Shown one piece after another: positions 1-5,332 of a stretch of DNA of 5,332 nt. Both the position numbers and the translations under genes were made by a program. The stretch spans positions 1 through 5,332 of the forward strand of contig JAEYOB010000274.1 of assembly GCA_023412175.1 (NCBI GenBank), in the 5' to 3' direction. Positions within the stretch are counted from its first letter, which is position 1; every line of letters begins with the position of its first letter. Origin of the DNA: Pseudomonadota bacterium (lineage in GTDB: Bacteria; Pseudomonadota; Alphaproteobacteria; Azospirillales; Azospirillaceae). Under the pieces are notes generated by a model. The model saw only the letters and a list, made by a program, of their open reading frames with translations, did not search any database and was not told the origin of the DNA.

Positions 1-470
1 AGCTTGGACGGGTCGGCCACGCCGGACACCGAAGGGTAGGCGACGGCGAGGCGCCGGGCGCCGCCGATCTGCAGGCGGTTGGCGCGGCCGAGCACGGCGT
101 TCTGCTCGTGCAGCAGCACCGGCACGCCGGCCCGGCCGGCGGCGTAGACGGTCGGCACCGACGGGTAACCGCCGAAACCGACGACGACCGCCGGCCCGAG
201 CTGCCGCATCAGCCTGCGGGCGTCGAGGATGCCGAGGGCGAGCTGCACCGCGCCCTTGAGCTTGCCCATGATCCCACCCGAGGGCGAGGCGGCGCGGATG
301 CGGTGCACCGGCACTTCCGGCAGGCTGTCGCCGAAGGCGTGGCCGCGGCGGTCGGTGGCCAGCGTCACCGCGTGGCCGCGCTTCAGCAGCTCGCGCGCCA
401 GCGCCTCCGCCGGGAAGATGTGGCCGCCGGTGCCGCCGGCCGCGAGGATGATCGGCTTGGACTGGGGCAT
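1..470 (-). CDS. murG: MurG, UDP-GlcNAc:lipid I N-acetylglucosaminyltransferase (3' truncated by window)
   Basis: MurG transfers GlcNAc from UDP-GlcNAc to lipid I, making lipid II on the cytoplasmic face of the inner membrane (GT28 family, GT-B fold). Only the first 156 codons plus two bases are present, which is most of the N-terminal, lipid I-binding half; the UDP-GlcNAc-binding half lies beyond the left edge. The protein starts MPQSKPIILAAGGTGGHIFP. The glycine-rich GGTGGHIFPA loop (residues 12-21, conserved His17) is complete, followed by TDRRGHAF at 39-46, the second glycine-rich loop GFGGYPSVP at 98-106, and HEQNAVLGRANR at 121-132, whose His, Glu and Asn match the conserved HEQN of the family. 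The ATG at 470 is chosen because it lies 4 nt after the ftsW stop, follows a GGGAG sequence, and puts the first glycine loop at the usual distance from the N-terminus. No stop codon interrupts the frame to the window edge. Identification is secure. Confidence 0.97.
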   Translation of the reverse strand, partial: MPQSKPIILAAGGTGGHIFPAEALARELLKRGHAVTLATDRRGHAFGDSLPEVPVHRIRAASPSGGIMGKLKGAVQLALGILDARRLMRQLGPAVVVGFGGYPSVPTVYAAGRAGVPVLLHEQNAVLGRANRLQIGGARRLAVAYPSVSGVADPSK

Positions 471-474
471 GGCG

Positions 475-1596
475 TCAGTCTCCCGGCCCGAAGCGCTTGC
501 GGGTCAGCGCCAGCACCATGCCCATGCCGAAGCCGAGCGCGAGCAGCGACGAGCCGCCGTAGCTGATGAAGGGCAGCGTCATGCCCTTGGTCGGCATCAG
601 GTGCAGGGCCGAGCCCATGTTGATCGCCGCCTGAAGGGCGAACTGGATCAGCAGGCCGGCGGCGGCGAGCAGCGCGAAGTAGTTGTTCTCGTTGAACACC
701 CGCGCGAAACCGCGCAGCACGATGAAGGCGAACAGGAACACCACGAACAGGCAGAAGATCAGCCCCATCTCCTCGCCGGCGACGGCGAAGATGAAGTCGG
801 CGTGGCTGTCGGGCAGCGAGAACTTCACCGTCCCCTGGCCGGGGCCGGTGCCCATCAGGCCGCCGTTGGCGAACGCCTCCATGGAACGGTTGACCTGATA
901 ATTGTCGCCCGCCGTCGGGTCGAGGAAGCGGTCGATGCGGCTGGTGACGTGCGGCAGCGTGTAGTACGCGCCGATCAGGCCGACCACGCCCAGCGCGGCC
1001 AGGACCACCACGGCCATGATGTTGAGGCCGGCCAGGAAGAACTGGGTGAACCACACCGCCGAGACCACGAAGGTCATGCCCATGTCCGGCTGCATGATCA
1101 GCCCGGCCACGGTGAGGCCGTACAGCGCCATCGAGACCAGGGCGCCGGGGAAGCCGGGGTTGGTGCGCGACAGCGAGAACAGCCACGCGGCGACCACCGC
1201 GAAGGCCGGCTTGACGAACTCCGAGGGCTGGAGCGACAGGCCCGGCACGTGGATCCAGCGCCGCGCGCCCTTGATCTCGACGCCGATGACCAGGGTGGCG
1301 AAGACCAGCGCCAGCGCCACGAGGTACATGGCCAGCGCGGCGCGCCGTACGCCCCGCGGCGACAGCAGCGACACGGCGATCATCAGCGCCACCGCCGGCA
1401 CCAGCATCATCAGGTGCCGCTCGACGAAGTAGAAGGTGTCCTGGATGCCGATGCGCTCCGCCACCGGCGGGCTGGCGGCGGTGATCAGCACCGTGCCCAG
1501 CGCCATCAGCACGGCCAGCGCGCCGAGCTGCACCCGGTCGATGGTCCACCACCAGCGGCCGAAGACGGACTGGTCGGTGCGGTCGAACGTCATCAT
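475..1596 (-). CDS. ftsW: FtsW, septal peptidoglycan glycosyltransferase (SEDS family)
   Basis: FtsW is a polytopic inner-membrane SEDS protein that polymerises lipid II at the division septum together with a class B PBP (FtsI/PBP3 in E. coli). The 373-residue protein has about ten hydrophobic segments and the family signatures in order: GARRWIHVPGLSLQPSEFVKP (110-130), QPDMGMTF (169-176), a large periplasmic loop at about 213-266, LPDSHADFIFAVAGEE (261-276) and PTKGMTLPFISYGGSSLLA (335-353). Asp267 in SHADFIFA aligns with the Asp essential for polymerase activity in RodA and FtsW. It is shorter than E. coli FtsW (414 aa), mainly at the N-terminus, where only about 20 residues precede the first membrane segment. 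RodA is the main alternative; the position between murD and murG decides for FtsW. The frame opens with two adjacent ATGs (1596 and 1593). The first overlaps the murD stop as ATGA and has the better distance to the GGAAGG upstream. The C-terminal tail after the last membrane segment is very short (TRKRFGPGD). Confidence 0.97.
   Translation of the reverse strand: MMTFDRTDQSVFGRWWWTIDRVQLGALAVLMALGTVLITAASPPVAERIGIQDTFYFVERHLMMLVPAVALMIAVSLLSPRGVRRAALAMYLVALALVFATLVIGVEIKGARRWIHVPGLSLQPSEFVKPAFAVVAAWLFSLSRTNPGFPGALVSMALYGLTVAGLIMQPDMGMTFVVSAVWFTQFFLAGLNIMAVVVLAALGVVGLIGAYYTLPHVTSRIDRFLDPTAGDNYQVNRSMEAFANGGLMGTGPGQGTVKFSLPDSHADFIFAVAGEEMGLIFCLFVVFLFAFIVLRGFARVFNENNYFALLAAAGLLIQFALQAAINMGSALHLMPTKGMTLPFISYGGSSLLALGFGMGMVLALTRKRFGPGD
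480..484 (-). promoter_or_regulatory. probable murG ribosome binding site inside the end of ftsW
   Basis: The minus strand reads GGGAGACTGACGCCATG. GGGAG falls within the last codons of ftsW (Gly-Asp), and nine bases, including the ftsW TGA stop, separate it from the murG ATG. The site is weaker and further away than those of the other genes in the row, but no better candidate exists in the short junction. Confidence 0.6.
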
Positions 1597-2978
1597 GCCG
1601 CACCTTCCAGGTCATTCACGGCCCTGGCGAAGGCGTCGCCGCGCGCCTCGAAGCTGGTGAACTGGTCCCACGACGCGCAGGCCGGCGACAGCAGCACGCA
1701 GGCGCCGTCCTTCTTCTCGGCCAGGGCCAGTTCGGCGGCTCTGGCGACGGCGGCGTCCAGCGTGCCGCAGCGGGTGTGCGGGACGTTCCGGGCCTCCAGC
1801 CACGCGGCGAAGGTCTCGCTCGCCTCGCCGATCAGGAAGGCGTGGCGGACGCGGCCCATGTAGGCGTCCAGGCCGTCGAGGCCGGTCTCCTTGGCGCGGC
1901 CGCCGAGGATCCAGTAGATCGGGTCGAAGGTCGCCAGCGCCTTCTCGGCGGCGTCGGCGTTGGTGGCCTTGCTGTCGTTGACGAAGCGCACGCCGCCGAT
2001 GGTGCGCACGAGCTGCTGGCGGTGCGCCAGACCGGGGAAGGTCTTCATCGCCGCGACGATGGCCGGCGCCGGGACGCCGGCGGCCTTGCACGCTGCGAAG
2101 GCGGCGGCGGCGTTCTGCCAGTTGTGCTTGCCCAGCAGGGCCGGGAAGCCCGCCAACTCGGCGACGCGCTCGGCCGTGCCCTGGGTGTCGTCCACCAGCC
2201 AGCCGTCCTCGGCGTAGACGCCGCCCTCGGCGCGGCCCTCGGCGGAGATCGGCCAGACATGCTGGTCGCCGGCCGCCTTCAGCTCCTCGCAGATGCCGCG
2301 GCAGATCGCGTCGTCCACGCCGACGATGGCGGTGCGCGGGCGGGTCTGGCGGTGGAAGATCAGCTTCTTGGCGGCGACGTAGCCGTCCATGCCGCCGTGC
2401 CGGTCCAGGTGGTCCGGCGTGACGTTGAGCAGCACCGCCACGTCGAAGGTGATTGAGAGCGTCAGCTCGAGCTGGTAGCTGGACATCTCCAGCACGTAGG
2501 TGCCGCCGACGCCCAGCGGGTCGAGCGTCAGCACCGGCGTGCCCAGGTTGCCGCCCACCGCGGTGCGGCGCCCGGCGTCCTGCATCACGTGGCCGATCAG
2601 GGCGGTGGTGGTGGACTTCCCGTTGGTGCCGGTGATGCCGACATAGGCCGCGTCGCGCTCGGAGCGCGCCATCAGCTCGATGTCGCAGACGATCTCCAGG
2701 TTGGCCTTGCGGGCGCGCTCGGCCACCGGGTGCGGCTTGGGGAAGGTGTGCGGGATGCCTGGCGACCAGACGACGGTCGTCAGCTCCGACAGGTCGGCGG
2801 TGGTCAGATCGACGATGCGGTGGCCGGCGGCCTCGGCCTCGTCCCGCTTGGCCTGACTGTCGTCCCAGGCCCACACCTCGGCCCCGGCGCGGGCGAGCGC
2901 GTCGGCGGTGGCCATGCCGGACTTGCCCAGCCCCATGACCGCCACCGGAAGACCGTCCATGTAGAACAGGTTGATCAT
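1593..2978 (-). CDS. murD: MurD, UDP-N-acetylmuramoyl-L-alanine:D-glutamate ligase
   Basis: MurD is the cytoplasmic ATP-dependent ligase that adds D-glutamate to UDP-MurNAc-L-alanine, the second amino acid of the peptidoglycan stem. The 461-residue protein (E. coli 438) has all three domains. The Rossmann-like UDP-binding domain has VMGLGKSGMA at 14-23. The central ATPase domain has the P-loop GTNGKSTT at 117-124, EMSSYQLE at 164-171 (Glu164 is the likely Mg ligand), NVTPDHLDRH at 185-194, and Lys204 in AAKK, aligning with the lysine carbamylated in E. coli MurD. GKHNWQNAAAA is at 283-293. The C-terminal domain has GLAHRQQLV (316-324), NDSKATNADA (334-343) and LLSPACASWDQF (429-440). The last two motifs are typical of MurD and separate it from MurC, MurE and MurF. 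The ATG at 2978 is chosen over the in-frame ATG at 2960 because TGAGG lies 5 nt upstream of it, while the later one has no such site. Its stop overlaps the ftsW start. Confidence 0.98.
   Translation of the reverse strand: MINLFYMDGLPVAVMGLGKSGMATADALARAGAEVWAWDDSQAKRDEAEAAGHRIVDLTTADLSELTTVVWSPGIPHTFPKPHPVAERARKANLEIVCDIELMARSERDAAYVGITGTNGKSTTTALIGHVMQDAGRRTAVGGNLGTPVLTLDPLGVGGTYVLEMSSYQLELTLSITFDVAVLLNVTPDHLDRHGGMDGYVAAKKLIFHRQTRPRTAIVGVDDAICRGICEELKAAGDQHVWPISAEGRAEGGVYAEDGWLVDDTQGTAERVAELAGFPALLGKHNWQNAAAAFAACKAAGVPAPAIVAAMKTFPGLAHRQQLVRTIGGVRFVNDSKATNADAAEKALATFDPIYWILGGRAKETGLDGLDAYMGRVRHAFLIGEASETFAAWLEARNVPHTRCGTLDAAVARAAELALAEKKDGACVLLSPACASWDQFTSFEARGDAFARAVNDLEGAA
1603..1608 (-). 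promoter_or_regulatory. ftsW ribosome binding site inside the end of murD
   Basis: The minus strand reads GGAAGGTGCGGCATGATG. The GGAAGG lies within the last codons of murD (around Glu-Gly), six bases before the first ATG (1596) and nine before the second (1593). The spacing slightly favours the first ATG, though either could be used. Confidence 0.75.
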
Positions 2979-2983
2979 CGGTG

Positions 2984-2988
2984 CCTCA
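2984..2988 (-). promoter_or_regulatory. murD ribosome binding site overlapping the mraY stop codon
   Basis: The minus strand reads TGAGGCACCGATG. The TGA stop of mraY is itself part of the Shine-Dalgarno-like TGAGG (GGTGAGG when extended), followed by five bases and the murD ATG at 2978. This supports 2978 as the start rather than the internal ATG at 2960, and suggests coupled translation of mraY and murD. Confidence 0.8.
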
Positions 2989-4071
2989 CCGCAGCTTCAG
3001 GGTGGACAGGCCGATCAGCGCCAGTACCCCGGCGATGATCCAGAAGCGGATGACGACGGTCGGCTCGGCCCAGCCCTTCTTCTCGAAGTGATGGTGCAGC
3101 GGCGCCATGCGGAAGACCCGTTTGCCGGTCAGCTTGAAGGAGGCGACCTGGACGATCACCGACACCGTCTCCAGCACGAACAGGCCGCCGATGATCGCCA
3201 GCACCATCTCGTGCTTGGTCACCACGGCGATGGCGCCCAGCGCCCCGCCCAGCGACAGCGAGCCGGTGTCGCCCATGAAGACCATGGCCGGCGGCGCGTT
3301 GTACCACAGGAAGCCGATGCCGGCGCCGATCAGCGCTCCGCAGAACACCGCCAGCTCGCCGGCGCCCGGCACGTGGTGGATCTGCAGGTAGTTGGAGAAG
3401 ATCGCGTTGCCGGTCAGGTAGGCGATCAGGCCGAAGCAGCTCGCCGCGATGATGGCCGGCACGATGGCGAGGCCGTCCAGCCCGTCGGTCAGGTTCACCG
3501 CGTTGGAGGCGCCGACCATGATGAAGGCGCCGAACGGCACGAAGAACCAGCCCAGCTGGATCATGAAGTCCTTGACGAAGGGCACCGCGACGCCGCCGGC
3601 CAGCGCCGGCGGTTCCAGCATCATGATCAGCGCCGACGCCACCACGCCGATGGCGATCTCCCAGCCCAGGCGGAAGCGGCCGGACAGCCCTTTTGTGTTG
3701 CGCTTGGTCAGCTTCAGGTAGTCGTCGCCGAAGCCGATCAGCCCGTACCCGATGGTCACGAACAGGACGATCCAGGTGTAGCCGTTGCCCATGTCCATCC
3801 ACAGCAGGGTGCTGATGGACATGGCGATGAGGATCATCAGGCCGCCCATGGTGGGCGTGCCCTTCTTCTTGAAGTGCGTCTCCGGGCCGTCGGCGCGGAT
3901 CGGCTGGCCTTCGCCCTGCTTGCGCTTCAGCCAGTCGATCAGGCGCGGGAAGAAGACGAAGCTGATGACCAGCGCCGTCAGCACCGCCCCGCCGGTGCGG
4001 AAGGTCAGGTACCGGAACAGGTTGAACGGCGTGAAGACGTCCGACAGCGGGAAGAGGAGGTTGTAGAGCAT
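2986..4071 (-). CDS. mraY: MraY, phospho-N-acetylmuramoyl-pentapeptide transferase
   Basis: MraY is the integral membrane enzyme that transfers phospho-MurNAc-pentapeptide from its UDP carrier to undecaprenyl phosphate, giving lipid I and UMP. The 361-residue product (E. coli 360) has about ten membrane segments. Visible motifs are [12 protein letters not shown] (67-78), FGDDYLK with the paired aspartates Asp116 and Asp117, [13 protein letters not shown] (190-202), FMGDTGSL with Asp268, and APLHHHFE with the triple histidine at 326-328. The three aspartates and the HHH motif match the magnesium and nucleotide-binding active site known from MraY structures. The HHH motif also separates MraY from WecA-type relatives. 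The reading frame is open upstream to an ATG at 4155, but that 28-residue extension ([12 protein letters not shown]...) lies inside murF, is rich in Pro and Arg and is unlike the family. [13 protein letters not shown] at 4071 is the standard N-terminus and has AAGGA just upstream. It sits 7 nt after murF and 7 nt before murD. Confidence 0.98.
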   Translation of the reverse strand: MLYNLLFPLSDVFTPFNLFRYLTFRTGGAVLTALVISFVFFPRLIDWLKRKQGEGQPIRADGPETHFKKKGTPTMGGLMILIAMSISTLLWMDMGNGYTWIVLFVTIGYGLIGFGDDYLKLTKRNTKGLSGRFRLGWEIAIGVVASALIMMLEPPALAGGVAVPFVKDFMIQLGWFFVPFGAFIMVGASNAVNLTDGLDGLAIVPAIIAASCFGLIAYLTGNAIFSNYLQIHHVPGAGELAVFCGALIGAGIGFLWYNAPPAMVFMGDTGSLSLGGALGAIAVVTKHEMVLAIIGGLFVLETVSVIVQVASFKLTGKRVFRMAPLHHHFEKKGWAEPTVVIRFWIIAGVLALIGLSTLKLR

Positions 4072-4075
4072 TCGG

Positions 4076-4081
4076 TCCTTA
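4076..4081 (-). promoter_or_regulatory. mraY ribosome binding site overlapping the murF stop codon
   Basis: On the minus strand the sequence reads TAAGGACCGAATG. The TAA stop of murF forms the first bases of the Shine-Dalgarno sequence AAGGA, with five bases between AGG and the mraY ATG. This site decides the mraY start at 4071 over the in-frame upstream ATG at 4155. It implies that ribosomes ending murF translation stop on top of the mraY initiation site, which favours translational coupling. Confidence 0.85.
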
Positions 4082-5332
4082 GCCCCGCTGGCCGTTGACG
4101 GTGGCCTTGGGCCCGGTTGAGGAAGCGGTGTTCTGATCGAGCGCGCCCAGGGCATTCACCACCAGCGCCATGCGGCTGCCGGCGGAGCCCTTGACCAGCA
4201 CCACGTCGCCGCCGCGCACGTCGGCGGCCAGCAGCGGCGCCAGCGCCGCGCTGTCCTCGGCGTAACGGCCGCGCATGGAAGCCGGCAGACGGTCCCACAG
4301 GGCCTTCATGTGCGGGCCGCAGCAGTGGACGGTGTCGATGTGCGCCGTTTTCAGCGGCGTGAAGAGGCTGGCGTGCAGCCGGTCGGCGTGCAGGCCCAGC
4401 TCGCGCATGTCACCCAGCGCTGCGATGCGCCGGCCGCCGGCGCCGGGATCGACCTTGCCCAGCACCTCGATGCTGGCGGCGACCGAGACCGGGCTGGCGT
4501 TGTAGCTCTCGTCGATCAGGGTGAAGGCGCCGTGGGCGCGCTGGATGCGCTTGCGCGTGCCGCGGCCCTTGACCGGCTGGAGCGTGGACAGTGCGCGGGC
4601 GGCGGCGGTGAGGTCGCCGCCGGCTGCCCGCACCGCCAGCAGCACGGCGAGGCTGTTCATCACCCAGTGCTTGCCCGGCAGCGACAGGCAGTACTGCACC
4701 CGTTCACCACCGAACGAGGCGGTGACGGACGAGCAGGTTGCGTGCAGCGAGCAGTCGAGCAGGCGCGCGTCGGAATCGCCATGGCCGCCGAAGCCCTGGA
4801 CGCGGGACAGGCCATGGGTGCGCGCCGCCGCCAACAGGCGGGCGAAGTGCGGGTTGTCGCGGTTCAGCACGGCGACGCCCTGTGGCGTCATCCCTTCGAA
4901 GATCTCGGCCTTGGCGTCGGCGATGGCCTCCACCGCGCTGAAGAACTCAAGGTGCACCGCCTCGACGTTGGTGATGACCGCCACCTCGGGCTGGACGAGG
5001 CGCGACAGCGGCCCCAACTCGCCCGCGTGGTTCATCCCCAGCTCGAAGATCGCGTATTCACTGTCCTGCGGCAGGCGGGCCAGCGACAGCGGCACGCCCC
5101 AGTGGTTGTTCAGCGAGCCCTCGGTGGCGAAGGTGCGCCCTTGCGCCGACAGGCAGTGGCGCAGCGCCTCCTTGGTGCCGGTCTTGCCGACCGAACCGGT
5201 GACGCCGATGACGCGGGCCGCCGTGCGCATGCGCGCCACCCGGCCCAGGTCGGTCAGCGCCGCCAGCGTGTCCTCGACCGCCAGCAGCGGCGCGTCGCCG
5301 GCCACCCCGGCCGGCACGCGGCTGACCATGGC
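4079..5332 (-). CDS. murF: MurF, UDP-N-acetylmuramoyl-tripeptide:D-alanyl-D-alanine ligase (5' truncated by window)
   Basis: MurF adds the D-Ala-D-Ala dipeptide to the UDP-MurNAc-tripeptide, the last cytoplasmic ligation of peptidoglycan precursor synthesis. The 417 visible codons enter from the right edge in frame. The first in-frame ATG (5329) is internal: [12 protein letters not shown] matches the end of the N-terminal domain (LLVSRP in E. coli, near residue 67), so about 60-65 residues are missing. Counting from that Met, the P-loop [10 protein letters not shown] is at 45-54, [14 protein letters not shown] at 70-83, [12 protein letters not shown] at 95-106 and [10 protein letters not shown] at 121-130. 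AKAEIFEGM follows at 139-147 and carries the lysine expected to be carbamylated in Mur ligases. The C-terminal domain has [10 protein letters not shown] (271-280), ALGDMRELG (304-312) and [11 protein letters not shown] (377-387). The motif set, especially NNHWGVP and SYNASP, is that of MurF and not MurE. The last 20 or so residues ([20 protein letters not shown]) look like an unstructured tail. The stop codon overlaps the mraY ribosome binding site. Confidence 0.97.
   Translation of the reverse strand, partial: AMVSRVPAGVAGDAPLLAVEDTLAALTDLGRVARMRTAARVIGVTGSVGKTGTKEALRHCLSAQGRTFATEGSLNNHWGVPLSLARLPQDSEYAIFELGMNHAGELGPLSRLVQPEVAVITNVEAVHLEFFSAVEAIADAKAEIFEGMTPQGVAVLNRDNPHFARLLAAARTHGLSRVQGFGGHGDSDARLLDCSLHATCSSVTASFGGERVQYCLSLPGKHWVMNSLAVLLAVRAAGGDLTAAARALSTLQPVKGRGTRKRIQRAHGAFTLIDESYNASPVSVAASIEVLGKVDPGAGGRRIAALGDMRELGLHADRLHASLFTPLKTAHIDTVHCCGPHMKALWDRLPASMRGRYAEDSAALAPLLAADVRGGDVVLVKGSAGSRMALVVNALGALDQNTASSTGPKATVNGQRG

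Noticed and set aside
1..5. The window begins with AGCTT, resembling a HindIII-cut end.
   Set aside because: The bases fit in frame with the murG coding sequence (Ser-Lys codons), and nothing else suggests vector or cloning origin; likely chance.
229..1863. A 544-codon open frame on the plus strand, running opposite ftsW and the end of murD.
   Set aside because: Long antisense frames are expected in GC-rich coding DNA because stop codons are rare. The translation is low-complexity (His, Arg, Gln, Glu, Asp and Gly rich), shows no domain I recognise, and lies opposite genes with complete, conserved motifs.
2971..4098. A 375-codon open frame on the plus strand, opposite mraY.
   Set aside because: It has the same biased composition (His, Asp, Gln, Arg), reflecting the complement of hydrophobic membrane-segment codons in mraY. 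There is no recognisable domain.
4072..4155. Possible 28-residue N-terminal extension of MraY from an ATG at 4155.
   Set aside because: It lies wholly within the end of murF, is Pro/Arg rich and unlike MraY N-termini, whereas the ATG at 4071 has a good Shine-Dalgarno sequence and yields the family's usual length.
5327..5329. ATG at 5329 as the real start of murF.
   Set aside because: The frame is open to the window edge, and the residues there align with the end of the MurF N-terminal domain, which would otherwise be missing.
1..5332. Search for an undescribed system: mobile element, CRISPR array, RNA gene, terminator or inserted gene.
   Set aside because: Coding sequence of five recognised dcw genes fills the window, with gaps of at most 7 nt. 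I saw no arrays of repeats, tRNA-like folds, terminator hairpins followed by T runs, or change of composition.

Overview
The window is an ordinary stretch of the conserved division and cell wall (dcw) cluster. All genes lie on the minus strand, so transcription runs from the right edge to the left: murF (5' end cut off by the window), mraY, murD, ftsW, murG (3' end cut off). This is the order also seen in Escherichia coli and most proteobacteria. From the family order I would expect murE just beyond the right edge and murC beyond the left edge, but neither is visible here.

The DNA is very GC-rich (roughly two thirds G+C by eye) with strong G/C preference at third codon positions. Protein details such as the MraY start [28 protein letters not shown], the MurF P-loop [11 protein letters not shown] and a short FtsW of 373 residues suggest an alphaproteobacterium, perhaps a Rhodospirillales/Azospirillum-like organism. 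The class is fairly secure; the order and genus are a guess from family resemblance, not a search result.

Layout from right to left: murF 5332-4079 (lacks about 60-65 N-terminal residues), a 7-nt gap, mraY 4071-2986 (361 aa), a 7-nt gap, murD 2978-1593 (461 aa), a 4-nt ATGA overlap, ftsW 1596-475 (373 aa), a 4-nt gap, murG 470-1 (first 156 codons). There is no intergenic stretch longer than 7 nt, so there is no room for an internal promoter between genes, a terminator, an RNA gene or a mobile element. Every internal gene start has a Shine-Dalgarno-like sequence inside or overlapping the end of the gene before it, which points to one polycistronic mRNA with translational coupling.

The genes form one pathway. 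MurD adds D-glutamate to UDP-MurNAc-L-Ala. MurF adds D-Ala-D-Ala to complete the UDP-MurNAc-pentapeptide. MraY moves the phospho-MurNAc-pentapeptide to undecaprenyl phosphate, giving lipid I. MurG adds GlcNAc to give lipid II. FtsW polymerises lipid II into glycan at the division septum with its partner class B PBP. All the diagnostic motifs I could check are intact, and I found no frameshift, insertion or unknown gene. I see no undescribed system; the findings listed are small points about gene junctions and single residues.
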